DNA of 29,098 bases from Bacillota bacterium (GTDB lineage: Bacteria > Bacillota > Limnochordia > Darwinibacteriales > DTU012). This document shows positions 1 through 8,118 of this stretch, piece after piece; the stretch's first letter is position 1, and every line of letters starts with the position of its first letter. Made by a program: the position numbers and the translations under genes. The DNA lies in contig JAAYLQ010000005.1 in the NCBI GenBank assembly GCA_012521805.1, forward strand, positions 1 through 29,098. Direction: 5' to 3'. A model generated the notes under the pieces. The model was not told the DNA's origin. It saw only the letters and a list, made by a program, of their open reading frames with translations, and searched no databases.

Positions 1-49
1 ACATGACATAAAGTCACTGCCCCAAAGAAAGGTTCACTATTTTCTACTG

Positions 50-78
50 TTGTCATAAAAATAGCAATACGATAAAAT
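50..78 (+). promoter_or_regulatory. Sigma-A-type promoter of the LacI-family gene
   Basis: The -35 box TTGTCA lies at 50-55 and the -10 box TAAAAT at 73-78, with a 17-bp spacer. Transcription would start near 85, about 28 bases before the GTG start at 113. This also argues against a TTG start at 83. Confidence 0.7.
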
Positions 79-112
79 AGAATTGGTATTTTCTGGCAGA
101 GGAGAGATATCT

Positions 113-1105
113 GTGAAACCTACTATGCAGGATGTGGCAGACTTGGCCAAGGTCTCCCGCGCCACAGTATCGCGAGTACTCGCGGATAGTGCAAATGTCA
201 GCCAAGACAAGCGAGCTGTTGTTCTCGAGGCTGTGCGGAAATTAGGTTACAAACCGCATAAAAAAATCCGCAACCAGCATCAAGTTGTGGTTTGTGTTTC
301 ACCGACTCAACAAACGGATCCTTTTTATTGTGATATAATTAAAGGGATTCAAGAAGGCATCCGTATTCATAGAGCTAAACATCATTTAGAGATCTTAGAA
401 AACGAACAATTACCAGAACCAACGAGCAATGCATTAGGACAAGCAGAGGGACTGTTAATTATAGGTAATGTCCAAATGACTGAACAGCAGTCTACTCAAC
501 TTCACAATAATAACATACCGGCAGTGGTGATTCATGGCGTTGGCAGTTCCGAATTTCATTCTTATGTAGGAATTGATGAACGGAGAGCAATGATTGAAAC
601 TATTAGCGAACTCGTCCAGCTTGGCCACAAAAGAATTGCCTATATTCATGGACCGGAAGGGGATATAGACCATCAAGAACGGTTAAGAGCTTTCAAACTT
701 GGATTGTTGAGTGCTCATTTATCAGTTGATCCACAGTTGATCATTTTCAGCAGTGATTGGGATCAAGCAGGCGGTTATGCAGCAGCTAAACGTCTGTTTA
801 CATCTGCTTCACCTTCCGCTGTTATTACAGCTAACGATCAGATGGCTTTAGGCGTATATCGAGCGGTGGAAGAAGCGGGATTGAAGGTTCCTCACGATAT
901 ATCTGTAGTTGGGTATGGCGATCTTGATATTGCAAAGCATGCCAGCCCAGCATTAAGTACGATTTCCGTACCTTTAGAATCAATGGGAAAATGGGCGGTG
1001 GCGCTGCTCTGCGCTAAAATTGCTGACCAGGATCTCTCTCCTGTTAGGCTGACGGTGCCAGCTTCTTATCATAAGAGAAACTCGGTTGCAAGAGCTAAAG
1101 CTTAG
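113..1105 (+). CDS. LacI/GalR-family transcriptional regulator
   Basis: A 330-residue one-component repressor or activator that would bind an operator as a dimer and respond to a sugar-like ligand. Seen: an N-terminal LacI helix-turn-helix (DVADLAKVSRATVSRVL), the hinge region ending in KLGYKP, then a periplasmic-binding-protein-like effector domain with the typical RLRAFKLGL and ITANDQMALGVYRAVEEAG stretches. Length is normal for the family. I chose GTG 113 because GGAGAG sits six bases upstream; an in-frame TTG at 83 has no ribosome-binding site and falls at the expected transcription start. The next gene, mnmA, is 48 bp downstream with no terminator between, so some cotranscription is likely. 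No sugar transport or catabolic gene is adjacent, so target and ligand cannot be assigned. Confidence 0.93.
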   Translation: MKPTMQDVADLAKVSRATVSRVLADSANVSQDKRAVVLEAVRKLGYKPHKKIRNQHQVVVCVSPTQQTDPFYCDIIKGIQEGIRIHRAKHHLEILENEQLPEPTSNALGQAEGLLIIGNVQMTEQQSTQLHNNNIPAVVIHGVGSSEFHSYVGIDERRAMIETISELVQLGHKRIAYIHGPEGDIDHQERLRAFKLGLLSAHLSVDPQLIIFSSDWDQAGGYAAAKRLFTSASPSAVITANDQMALGVYRAVEEAGLKVPHDISVVGYGDLDIAKHASPALSTISVPLESMGKWAVALLCAKIADQDLSPVRLTVPASYHKRNSVARAKA

Positions 1106-1153
1106 ACTGGGCAGCCACCGTAAAAATCGTTATAAGCAAGGAGTATATCAGAG

Positions 1154-2254
1154 ATGGCAGTAACAAAAAAAACTCGAGTTGTCCTCGGCATGTCTGGCGG
1201 CGTTGACTCTTCAGTGGCCGCGTTAGTGCTGAAACAGCAGGGTTACAATGTAATTGGAGTTTTTATGAAAAATTGGGATGACAAAGATAAGGAAGGTAAC
1301 TGCACCGCAGATCTCGATTACCAAGATGTGAGACGAGTCTGTGACCAAATCGGCATTCCTTACTACACAGTTAATTTTGAACGGGAATATTGGGATCGGG
1401 TGTTTACCTATTTTCTTGATGAGTATTCCCGGGGGCGGACCCCGAATCCCGATGTAATGTGCAATAAGGAGATTAAGTTCAAGGAATTTCTCTCAAAAGC
1501 GTTGGAACTGGAAGCGGATTACCTAGCTACCGGACACTACGCTCAGATTGGTTATCAGACTGATGGCAATGGAAACAAGGTTTATCAACTGCTGCGCGGT
1601 GCAGATCGGAGTAAAGATCAATCGTATTTTCTTTATACATTGGGACAGCAGCAGCTCGAAAAAGTTTTGTTTCCCATCGGTCACCTGACTAAACAAGAGG
1701 TACGTCAGATTGCAAAAGCACACAATTTAGCAACAGCATCTAAAAAGGACAGTACCGGAATTTGTTTTATCGGTGAAAAAGACTTTAAGTCTTTCCTGCA
1801 GAATTATCTGCCTGCCAAGCCGGGTAAAATGGTTGATATTGATACAGGCAGAGTGATGGGAGAGCATGACGGTTTGATGTATTATACCTTAGGCCAGCGT
1901 AAAGGACTGGGGATTGGTGGCGAAGGAGAACCCTGGTTTGTAGTGGATAAAGACCTAACAGAAAACATTCTCTTTGTGGGTCAGGGCCATGAACATCCCG
2001 CTTTGTATTCTCAAGGGCTGATAGCAGTAGAGCCAAGCTGGACTTCAGGTGAAGCACCTAGTGGGGAGTTTAAGTGTACTGCTAAGTTCCGCTATCGTCA
2101 ATCAGACCAAGAGGTTAGGGTTGTGATCGAGGACGATAAATGTCGGGTGATATTTGCTGAACCCCAAAGGGCAATTACTCCGGGTCAAGCGGTAGTTTTC
2201 TATCAAGGAGAAATCTGTCTAGGGGGAGCCACTATCGATCAGGTGAGTAAATAG
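1154..2254 (+). CDS. mnmA: tRNA-specific 2-thiouridylase MnmA
   Basis: Cytoplasmic enzyme that activates U34 of Lys, Glu and Gln tRNAs with ATP and installs sulfur at position 2, taking persulfide sulfur from a cysteine desulfurase relay. Seen: the PP-loop ATP pyrophosphatase motif SGGVDSS at residues 14-20, the catalytic cysteine Cys103 in NPDVMCNKEIKF, and the second cysteine Cys204 in STGICFIGEKDF, matching the two-cysteine disulfide/persulfide mechanism of the family. The C-terminal half has the expected beta-barrel (YYTLGQRKGLGIGG onward). At 366 residues it is full length. The start has AAGGAG upstream. The DUF503 gene follows after 12 bp, so the two are probably one transcript. No cysteine desulfurase lies in the window. 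Confidence 0.97.
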   Translation: MAVTKKTRVVLGMSGGVDSSVAALVLKQQGYNVIGVFMKNWDDKDKEGNCTADLDYQDVRRVCDQIGIPYYTVNFEREYWDRVFTYFLDEYSRGRTPNPDVMCNKEIKFKEFLSKALELEADYLATGHYAQIGYQTDGNGNKVYQLLRGADRSKDQSYFLYTLGQQQLEKVLFPIGHLTKQEVRQIAKAHNLATASKKDSTGICFIGEKDFKSFLQNYLPAKPGKMVDIDTGRVMGEHDGLMYYTLGQRKGLGIGGEGEPWFVVDKDLTENILFVGQGHEHPALYSQGLIAVEPSWTSGEAPSGEFKCTAKFRYRQSDQEVRVVIEDDKCRVIFAEPQRAITPGQAVVFYQGEICLGGATIDQVSK

Positions 2255-2266
2255 GAGGATCCGCAG

Positions 2267-2548
2267 GTGATTATTGGAACTGCAGTAATCAGTGTGCGGC
2301 TGATCGGTGTGCAGTCGCTAAAAGAAAAACGGGGAATCCTGCTCAGTCTGCTGAAGCGAACGAGAAATAAGTTCAATGCGTCCGTTGCTGAAGTGGGAGA
2401 TCAAGATCTGTGGCAGCGTGCAGAAATTGGTGTTGCTGTAATCAGCAGCACAGTTAAGCATGCGCAGCAGCAGGTGCAAAAAATAGTTAGATTTATCGAA
2501 TCAGAACCGCGGCTTGAAATCATTTCCCTTAGTGAAGAAATACTATAG
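2267..2548 (+). CDS. DUF503 (YlxP-like) protein
   Basis: A 93-residue protein of the DUF503/YlxP family, small proteins of unsettled function often found near translation and ribosome-assembly genes in Firmicutes. Seen: the conserved opening with VISVRLIGVQSLKEKRGIL, a central VAEVGDQDLWQRAEIGVAVIS strand-helix segment, and a C-terminal helix. The start is GTG with AGGAGG at 2254-2259. It follows mnmA by 12 bp and precedes a factor-independent terminator, so it closes the first operon. The pairing with mnmA fits a role linked to translation, but that is only context. Confidence 0.88.
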   Translation: MIIGTAVISVRLIGVQSLKEKRGILLSLLKRTRNKFNASVAEVGDQDLWQRAEIGVAVISSTVKHAQQQVQKIVRFIESEPRLEIISLSEEIL

Positions 2549-2550
2549 TT

Positions 2551-2596
2551 AAACCCAACTTGGATCGTTTCCGAGTTGGGTTTAAGAATTTTTCCC
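2551..2596 (+). terminator. Rho-independent terminator after the DUF503 gene
   Basis: AAACCCAACT (2551-2560) pairs perfectly with AGTTGGGTTT (2574-2583) around a 13-base loop, followed by a short T-rich stretch (AATTTTTCCC). The imperfect T-tract makes it a moderate terminator. Confidence 0.75.
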
Positions 2597-2661
2597 ATAT
2601 ATAAGAGGAAATTGATGAATAAAATGCGAACTAAGTCATCTACAGAAAGCAGGTGGAAAGC

Positions 2662-3105
2662 ATGCGCGCTAAAGTACTGGTAGATGCCGATGCCTGTCCG
2701 CGCCGATGCTTGCAAATATTGAGTGAATATCAATCTATCTATGGATATCGACTGCTCACTGTGGCGTCCTTCAACCACAACATTGACAATGCGGAACACA
2801 TCATTGTGGGTAATGAAAAGGATGCCGCCGATTTGGCGATAATCAATCGAGTTGAGGGTGGTGACTTAGTTATCACTCAAGACTGGGGTTTAGCCGCATT
2901 AGTTTTGGCAAAAGGTGCTAAAGCGCTGGCCCCGACGGGAAGAATATTCAGTAATGATACTATGGATTTTTTGCTGGAAGAAAGGGCTTTAAAAGCAAAA
3001 ATCCGGCGCCAAGGGGGCAGGACAAAAGGTCCAGCAGCCCGCAGCAGCAGAGATGAGCTCAGGTTTCAGCGGTCTTTACTTCAGCTGCTGGAAGCAATGG
3101 AATAG
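2662..3105 (+). CDS. DUF188 (YaiI/YqxD family) protein
   Basis: A 147-residue protein of the DUF188 family, a PIN-like fold of unknown cellular role; the acidic residues suggest a metal-dependent nuclease, but that is inference from fold. Seen: the N-terminal VDADACP motif, the GDLVITQDWGLAALVLAKGA motif and a C-terminal RRQGGRTKGP segment, all in the usual order, with normal family length. ATG 2662 is preferred because AGGTGG lies five bases upstream; a GTG at 2653 overlaps that ribosome-binding site. A possible 22-codon frame (2615-2683) overlaps the start. zwf follows after 37 bp. Confidence 0.9.
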   Translation: MRAKVLVDADACPRRCLQILSEYQSIYGYRLLTVASFNHNIDNAEHIIVGNEKDAADLAIINRVEGGDLVITQDWGLAALVLAKGAKALAPTGRIFSNDTMDFLLEERALKAKIRRQGGRTKGPAARSSRDELRFQRSLLQLLEAME

Positions 3106-3142
3106 AAGTAAATTATGATACTATTATCCAGAGGTGATCATA

Positions 3143-4624
3143 GTGCCAAAGCTGCAAAAAGTACAGTTGGATCCGTGTATCCTGGTTATTTTCGGTGCTA
3201 CTGGTGATCTAACAAAACGCAAGTTATATCCGGCGTTATATAATCTTTACCAAGACGGTGCACTTCCGGAACGATTTGCGATTGTATCGGTGGGGAGACG
3301 AGAAAAAACAACTGAGGAAGCCCGGGAGGACGTTATCAATTCGATCAAGCAGTTTTCCCGGACAGAGTATATCGGTGAAGAGGAAGACCTAGAATTCCTC
3401 AACTGTTTTCACTATTTTAAGCTGGACTTTTATGATTCAGAGCGCTACACTGAGCTGAAAGCTAAGCTGGAGGAAATAGATCAGGGCTGTGGGACCCAAG
3501 GAAATCGGGTGTTTTTCCTAGCAGTTGCACCTGAACATTTTGCAACGATTGCTTTAGAACTTAAAACGCACGGTATGGCTCCAAACCAGAATTCATGGCA
3601 GAGGGTAGTAATTGAAAAACCCTTCGGCAGGGATCTCCAGTCTGCCAGAGACTTAAATAAAGTGATCCGCACTACATTTGCGGAAGAGCAGATTTACAGG
3701 ATTGATCATTATTTAGGTAAGGAAATGGTACAGAATTTAATGGTCCTCCGCTTTGCCAACACTTTATTTGAACCACTGTGGAATAATAAGTATATCGACC
3801 ATGTTCAAATCACTTTTGCCGAGACAGTGGGAGTGGAAGGCAGAGGACCCTACTATGAGCAGTCCGGAGCACTCCGCGATATGGTGCAGAATCACATGCT
3901 TCAACTGCTCACGTTAATTGCAATGGAACCACCAGTAGACTTAGATACAGAGTCGATTCGGGATGAGAAAGTCAAAGTGCTCCGCTCCCTGCGGGTTGAT
4001 TTTGACGATGTGGTTCGGGGACAGTATGGGCCAGGAGTAATTAACGGCCAGCAGGTCGCAGCTTATAACCAAGAGGATCGTGTTGACCCAAACACAAATG
4101 TAGAGACTTTTGTTGCACTAAAAGCCTTTGTGGAAAACTTCCGCTGGGCAGGAGTCCCGTTTTATATGCGCACTGGTAAACGCATGCCTACCAAGTACTC
4201 AGAAATCGTAATCAGTTTTAAGAAGCTTCCCGGTGTGCTGTATTTTAAAGATGAGAAACTTGATCCAAATCTGCTGATAATTAGGGTGCAGCCTGATGCA
4301 GGTATCTTTTTCAAGTTTAATGCTAAAAAACCAGGAACAGAGCAGAGTATCGTTCCTGTATCGATGGATTTTAGTCATAGTTCTCTTGAAGGAATCAATT
4401 CACCAGAGGCATATGAGCGGCTGTTGTATGATGTGATGCGGGGCGAATCAACGCTGTTTACTCGATGGGACGAAGTTGAATATTCCTGGCGTTTTGTAGA
4501 TCAAATCGCTGAACATTGGCAGAAGGAAAACATTAAAGTGATCACCTATCCCGCAGGCAGTTTTGGACCTTCTCAGGCAGATTTTTTGATTCGTGCAGAC
4601 GGAAGAGAATGGCATGGACACTAA
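3143..4624 (+). CDS. zwf: Glucose-6-phosphate 1-dehydrogenase
   Basis: Oxidises glucose 6-phosphate to 6-phosphogluconolactone with NAD(P)+, the first step of the oxidative pentose phosphate pathway, in the cytoplasm. Seen: the nucleotide-binding GATGDLTKRK motif (residues 18-27), EKPFG (158-162), the substrate-phosphate-binding RIDHYLGKE signature (186-194), and the QNHMLQLL segment holding the second histidine, the catalytic base in characterised homologues. At 493 residues it is full length. GTG 3143 is chosen over GTG 3134 because GAGGTG at 3131-3136 is well spaced for the former. No gnd or pgl lies beside it; the cyclase gene starts 21 bp downstream and is probably cotranscribed. Confidence 0.97.
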   Translation: MPKLQKVQLDPCILVIFGATGDLTKRKLYPALYNLYQDGALPERFAIVSVGRREKTTEEAREDVINSIKQFSRTEYIGEEEDLEFLNCFHYFKLDFYDSERYTELKAKLEEIDQGCGTQGNRVFFLAVAPEHFATIALELKTHGMAPNQNSWQRVVIEKPFGRDLQSARDLNKVIRTTFAEEQIYRIDHYLGKEMVQNLMVLRFANTLFEPLWNNKYIDHVQITFAETVGVEGRGPYYEQSGALRDMVQNHMLQLLTLIAMEPPVDLDTESIRDEKVKVLRSLRVDFDDVVRGQYGPGVINGQQVAAYNQEDRVDPNTNVETFVALKAFVENFRWAGVPFYMRTGKRMPTKYSEIVISFKKLPGVLYFKDEKLDPNLLIIRVQPDAGIFFKFNAKKPGTEQSIVPVSMDFSHSSLEGINSPEAYERLLYDVMRGESTLFTRWDEVEYSWRFVDQIAEHWQKENIKVITYPAGSFGPSQADFLIRADGREWHGH

Positions 4625-4645
4625 GATCTAGAGGAGTGAAATTTT

Positions 4646-5284
4646 ATGAAGTTTTACGATGTGTCGATGGCAGTACATCCTCAGATGCCGGTATGGAAAA
4701 ACCGAGATGTCAAGCGACCGATATTTACCATTCAAAGAGATTTTAATCCCGACGGCAGTGGTGCCAGGGAAACCCGTGTGGCTTTTGATATGCATACTGG
4801 CACTCATATTGATGCACCGCTGCACTTTATCGCTGATGGAGATGCGATCGAGCAGATTCCCTTAAGTCAGCTGGTCCGCATGGTGAAAGTGTTTGACCTA
4901 ACGGCAGTGGATCAGCAGATCACCAAAGCTGATCTTGTCAGTTTAGCTATAGAGCCAGATGATTTTGTGTTATTCAAAACTAAAAACTCATATGCTGATG
5001 GTTTTGATTTTGAGTTTGTTTTTCTTGACCGTACAGGCGCCGAGTATCTGGTGGAAAAGCAGATTGCTGGTGTTGGAATTGATGCTCTTGGGATAGAACG
5101 GGACCAAACAGATCATGCAACCCATAAACAGCTGCTGGGGAGCGGAATAATCATTATTGAAGGGCTGCAGCTAAAAGATGTTGAAGTAGGCGAGTATCTG
5201 ATGGTGGCGGCACCCCTGAAATTCCAGGGGGTAGAAGCAGCTCCGGCACGAGTACTATTATTTGAGCAGAATATTCTGGTTTAG
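4646..5284 (+). CDS. Cyclase-family metal-dependent hydrolase (kynurenine-formamidase-like fold)
   Basis: A 212-residue member of the cyclase family (PF04199), which includes bacterial kynurenine formamidases and other metal-dependent amidohydrolases and lactone hydrolases. Seen: the metal-binding HTGTHIDAPLHF motif (residues 50-61), a later histidine pair in DHATHKQLL, and the closing APLKFQGVEAAPARVLLF segment. Length matches the family. A GAGGAG ribosome-binding site precedes ATG 4646. No tryptophan-catabolic gene is nearby, so calling it KynB would be unjustified. Its place 21 bp after zwf raises the possibility of a sugar lactone or related substrate, which is speculation. A strong hairpin follows the stop. 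Confidence 0.88.
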   Translation: MKFYDVSMAVHPQMPVWKNRDVKRPIFTIQRDFNPDGSGARETRVAFDMHTGTHIDAPLHFIADGDAIEQIPLSQLVRMVKVFDLTAVDQQITKADLVSLAIEPDDFVLFKTKNSYADGFDFEFVFLDRTGAEYLVEKQIAGVGIDALGIERDQTDHATHKQLLGSGIIIIEGLQLKDVEVGEYLMVAAPLKFQGVEAAPARVLLFEQNILV

Positions 5285-5305
5285 GAAACTGAGGTAGTGT
5301 TAGCA

Positions 5306-5351
5306 AAAGCGGTATCCAGAATCATCTGATTGATGATCCGGATACCGCTTT
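5306..5351. terminator. Bidirectional terminator between the cyclase gene and the efflux operon
   Basis: AAAGCGGTATCC (5306-5317) pairs perfectly with GGATACCGCTTT (5340-5351); an inner ATCATC/GATGAT pair extends the stem. A-rich and T-rich arms at both ends allow use in either direction. It lies between the two converging stop codons (5284 and 5358). Confidence 0.8.
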
Positions 5352-5357
5352 CAGTGT

Positions 5358-6605
5358 TTAGGCATCCCGCAGAGCTTCCACTACCGGCATTCTGGCGGCT
5401 TGAACCGCAGGATACAAGCCAAATAAAGCTCCTAAGGCTAACGCCAATGCGGCTGAAATCAAAGCTGATAAGGGATGAAACTGTCCTAAATTACTCATGG
5501 ACTCAAAGAAGAAGTCTGTGAGCAAGCCGTCAATAATATAACGGCTGGATATTACAGCACCGACAATACCAATAACTGCTCCAAGAAAGGAAAAAATCAG
5601 CGACTCATGCAGTACTTGAATTACAATCGACAATTTTGAAGCACCTAAGGCTTTGCGGAGACCAACTTCCCTGGTGCGCTCTACCACATTGACCAGCATT
5701 ATGCTGAGGATTCCCAGCGAACTAATTATAATTGCCACAAAAGCAAAAGCACCTAGAACCATAGTCATGTAGTTCACCGCGCTGGAAAGTGCCCTGGCCA
5801 TATCACTGAAGTATTCAGCGCTTAATGTAAAGTCATCATGGTTGAGAATAATTTGGGCATCGATAATTGCTTCAGCACTCTTTCCTGGAAGAGACTTGAC
5901 AAATACATTGCCGTAAATGGGCATGTTATCATCGCTGAATTCAGCACTTCGATTACGGCTGCCTTTAGGAATAATCATTGTCGTTTCTTGGAAGAAGAGT
6001 TGGAGCAGCGGATCAAGGGGCTCGTATACGCCAATAACTTCAAAGGTTACATAGTCATCGCGGAAGTCAGACTCAATGTCGATTGTTTTTCCAACCGCAG
6101 ATTCATCTGGAAACAGCTGCTTGCTGATTTCGGTTGAGATTAGCGCTACCGGATTTTTTTGCTCCTCATCCTGCCGAGTGAAACCGTATCCTTCCACAAT
6201 ATTTAGGTCAAGGGCAGAGATGGCATCTGCACTTGTTTCAGTTAGACCTCTTAATTGATACTCCAAACCATGTGCTTTTAAGCGGACCTGCCAGATATTG
6301 TCCAAGGTGAATATCGCTTCAACATTTTCACTTTCCTGCTGCAGGCGTGCTAAGTCTTCAGCATAGAAGTATCCAATTTCCCCAAGGAAGTAATCGCCTA
6401 CCTGTGTTTCCTTCTGCAGATAAATCTGCATTAGATTTTCCCCAAAGCGATTAAGCACCCGATCAATTCGACCGTGAGCTTGAAAATTCATCGTTAAAAT
6501 TGTAGCTACGATCCAAACCCCTAAAGCAATTTGGAGAATTGTCAGCAGCGACCTCAGGGGTCGTTTTTTTATCAGTCGCATCGTGAACACTAATGATTCT
6601 GTCAT
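5358..6605 (-). CDS. MacB-type ABC transporter permease (second of two)
   Basis: A 415-residue inner-membrane subunit of a MacB/LolCE-type ABC system, which uses ATP to drive periplasmic substrates outward by mechanotransmission. Seen: an N-terminal membrane helix (about residues 18-40, after RPLRSLLTILQIALG), a large MacB_PCD-like periplasmic domain (about 41-270), then the FtsX-type three-helix membrane domain with the signature VVERTREVGLRKALGAS and the final GLYPAVQAARMPVVEALR. It is the last gene of the efflux operon, 24 bp after the other permease, with GGAGGTGG ahead of ATG. Its ATPase is encoded separately at 10498-11211. The two permeases differ clearly in sequence and may form a heterodimer. 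Confidence 0.92.
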   Translation of the reverse strand: MTESLVFTMRLIKKRPLRSLLTILQIALGVWIVATILTMNFQAHGRIDRVLNRFGENLMQIYLQKETQVGDYFLGEIGYFYAEDLARLQQESENVEAIFTLDNIWQVRLKAHGLEYQLRGLTETSADAISALDLNIVEGYGFTRQDEEQKNPVALISTEISKQLFPDESAVGKTIDIESDFRDDYVTFEVIGVYEPLDPLLQLFFQETTMIIPKGSRNRSAEFSDDNMPIYGNVFVKSLPGKSAEAIIDAQIILNHDDFTLSAEYFSDMARALSSAVNYMTMVLGAFAFVAIIISSLGILSIMLVNVVERTREVGLRKALGASKLSIVIQVLHESLIFSFLGAVIGIVGAVISSRYIIDGLLTDFFFESMSNLGQFHPLSALISAALALALGALFGLYPAVQAARMPVVEALRDA

Positions 6606-6629
6606 TTTTCCACCTCCATTGGCACCGAG

Positions 6630-8117
6630 CTAGTCATTTCTCAGGGCATCCACCGGATTGATCAGAGAAGCTTGGTAAGCGGGGTAGACTCCAAACAGCA
6701 GACTGACCAAGAGACCTAAGCCAAATCCGGATGCGGCACTAATTAAGTCTAAAGAGATATCTGTATAAAGAAGTTTGGATAAAAGCTTCAGCAGTCCATA
6801 GGTAAAGCAGATTCCGGTTACTGCTCCCAACAAACCGAGCACCACTGCTTCCAAGAGAAACTGGCTGAAGACACCCCGCTTGCTAGACCCTAGTGCCATA
6901 GACAAGCCAACCGATTTTGTGCGGCGAAGAACTCTAGCAAGCATCAGATTCAAAATGTTAATTACCGCAATAACTAAACCAAGGGATGCAAAAATAGCGA
7001 TGATAATATAGATACTGTTGCTGGTATTGAGTTCGCTTACAGAGATGTAACTACTGGAGACGACTGCTAAATCGCCATAACGTTGTTCAATTTCAGCGTT
7101 AATAATTTCCGATGCCCAAGCTAGGTCAACTCCATAATCCACTCCGATGATAAATGAATCAAGCAATATTTCTTGATCACTGTAAAGGGATCTAACATGG
7201 GGAATGGCGGTGTACGGTGCATAGGCGTAGTACTGATTTTCCCCAAAAAAGACATGCTCTTCCTGTTCTTCGGTGAACGGGGCTAAAACCCCGATTACCG
7301 TAAACTCCATTTGCTGTTCGATGTTAGAGAAAAGTTCTACAGGGATTCTCTGACCGATTGGATCCGTATCTCCAAACAGCCTCTCGGCAAGCTTATAGCT
7401 GAGAACAAGTACTTCACTACCGTTAATTAGATCATCATCAAAAAATAAGTTACCCCGTGCAATTTCATACTGTTTAAAATCAAAATACTCAGGAGTTGTA
7501 CCGGTAATATAAATTGAGTCGTACTGTTCGTACAGCTGATCAAACCTAGTGAAGCTCTCAACTTTTTCTACAACAGGCTGCTCACCGCCATCTGCTTCGA
7601 GCTCCTCCTCGTGATTTACCTCAATTGTAACTGCTGTTCCTGTTGGAGCCACTGCTCCTTGAGAAAAACGAACGTAAGCTCCGCCAGAGCTCGGCACCAA
7701 TGATTCATATTGACCCAAAGGTGCTTCTGATTCATCCTGCGTTTTGGGCAGCAGCCGGGTAGGAAAAGAATAAGTTTGCTCAACAAATACATGCATCCCC
7801 TCGGGCAGTGCGTCCTGTAGAACTTTTAATTCATTTAAAGGCACTTGGAGCGGTTCAGTCGGCCTTTCCTGCACAACCTGCAGTACTGGTTCGCGACCGC
7901 TGGAAGAGTGGAAGTGGGCCGCGCTGTATACCCGAAACGTCCGCATCCACTCGCTGCTTTCTGGAGCCCGCAGTTGAGCTCTGGCACTGCCAATCAGGGC
8001 AATGATAGAAACAATAACAGCTATTCCTAATCCTACTGCAAAGATGATTAAAACAGATTCAAATAAACGTTTTCTGCAGTGGCGCAGCGACCACCGCAGC
8101 TGTCCAATCAAGCCCAT
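6630..8117 (-). CDS. MacB-type ABC transporter permease (first of two)
   Basis: A 495-residue permease with the same layout: an N-terminal membrane helix around residues 14-40, a long periplasmic domain, and a C-terminal FtsX domain containing RVLRRTKSVGLSMALGSS and closing with GVYPAYQASLINPVDALRND. The periplasmic domain is larger than in the partner permease and holds a Glu-rich insertion (HEEELEADGGEQ). I chose ATG 8117 because AGGAGGG lies five bases upstream; an ATG at 8132 overlaps that ribosome-binding site. The start lies one base from the stop of the preceding TolC-type gene, so translational coupling is likely. Substrate cannot be read from sequence. Confidence 0.9.
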   Translation of the reverse strand: MGLIGQLRWSLRHCRKRLFESVLIIFAVGLGIAVIVSIIALIGSARAQLRAPESSEWMRTFRVYSAAHFHSSSGREPVLQVVQERPTEPLQVPLNELKVLQDALPEGMHVFVEQTYSFPTRLLPKTQDESEAPLGQYESLVPSSGGAYVRFSQGAVAPTGTAVTIEVNHEEELEADGGEQPVVEKVESFTRFDQLYEQYDSIYITGTTPEYFDFKQYEIARGNLFFDDDLINGSEVLVLSYKLAERLFGDTDPIGQRIPVELFSNIEQQMEFTVIGVLAPFTEEQEEHVFFGENQYYAYAPYTAIPHVRSLYSDQEILLDSFIIGVDYGVDLAWASEIINAEIEQRYGDLAVVSSSYISVSELNTSNSIYIIIAIFASLGLVIAVINILNLMLARVLRRTKSVGLSMALGSSKRGVFSQFLLEAVVLGLLGAVTGICFTYGLLKLLSKLLYTDISLDLISAASGFGLGLLVSLLFGVYPAYQASLINPVDALRND

Positions 8118-8118
8118 G

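Noticed and set aside
83..112. Upstream TTG start for the LacI-family gene
   Set aside because: It coincides with the predicted transcription start of the 50-78 promoter and lacks a ribosome-binding site; GTG 113 has GGAGAG well placed.
1785..2057. Minus-strand open frame inside mnmA
   Set aside because: Fully opposite a strongly conserved coding region, with no recognisable motif or start signal.
4646..5284. Naming the cyclase gene kynB
   Set aside because: The family is broad and no tryptophan-catabolic gene is near; the HTGTHIDAP motif alone does not fix the substrate.
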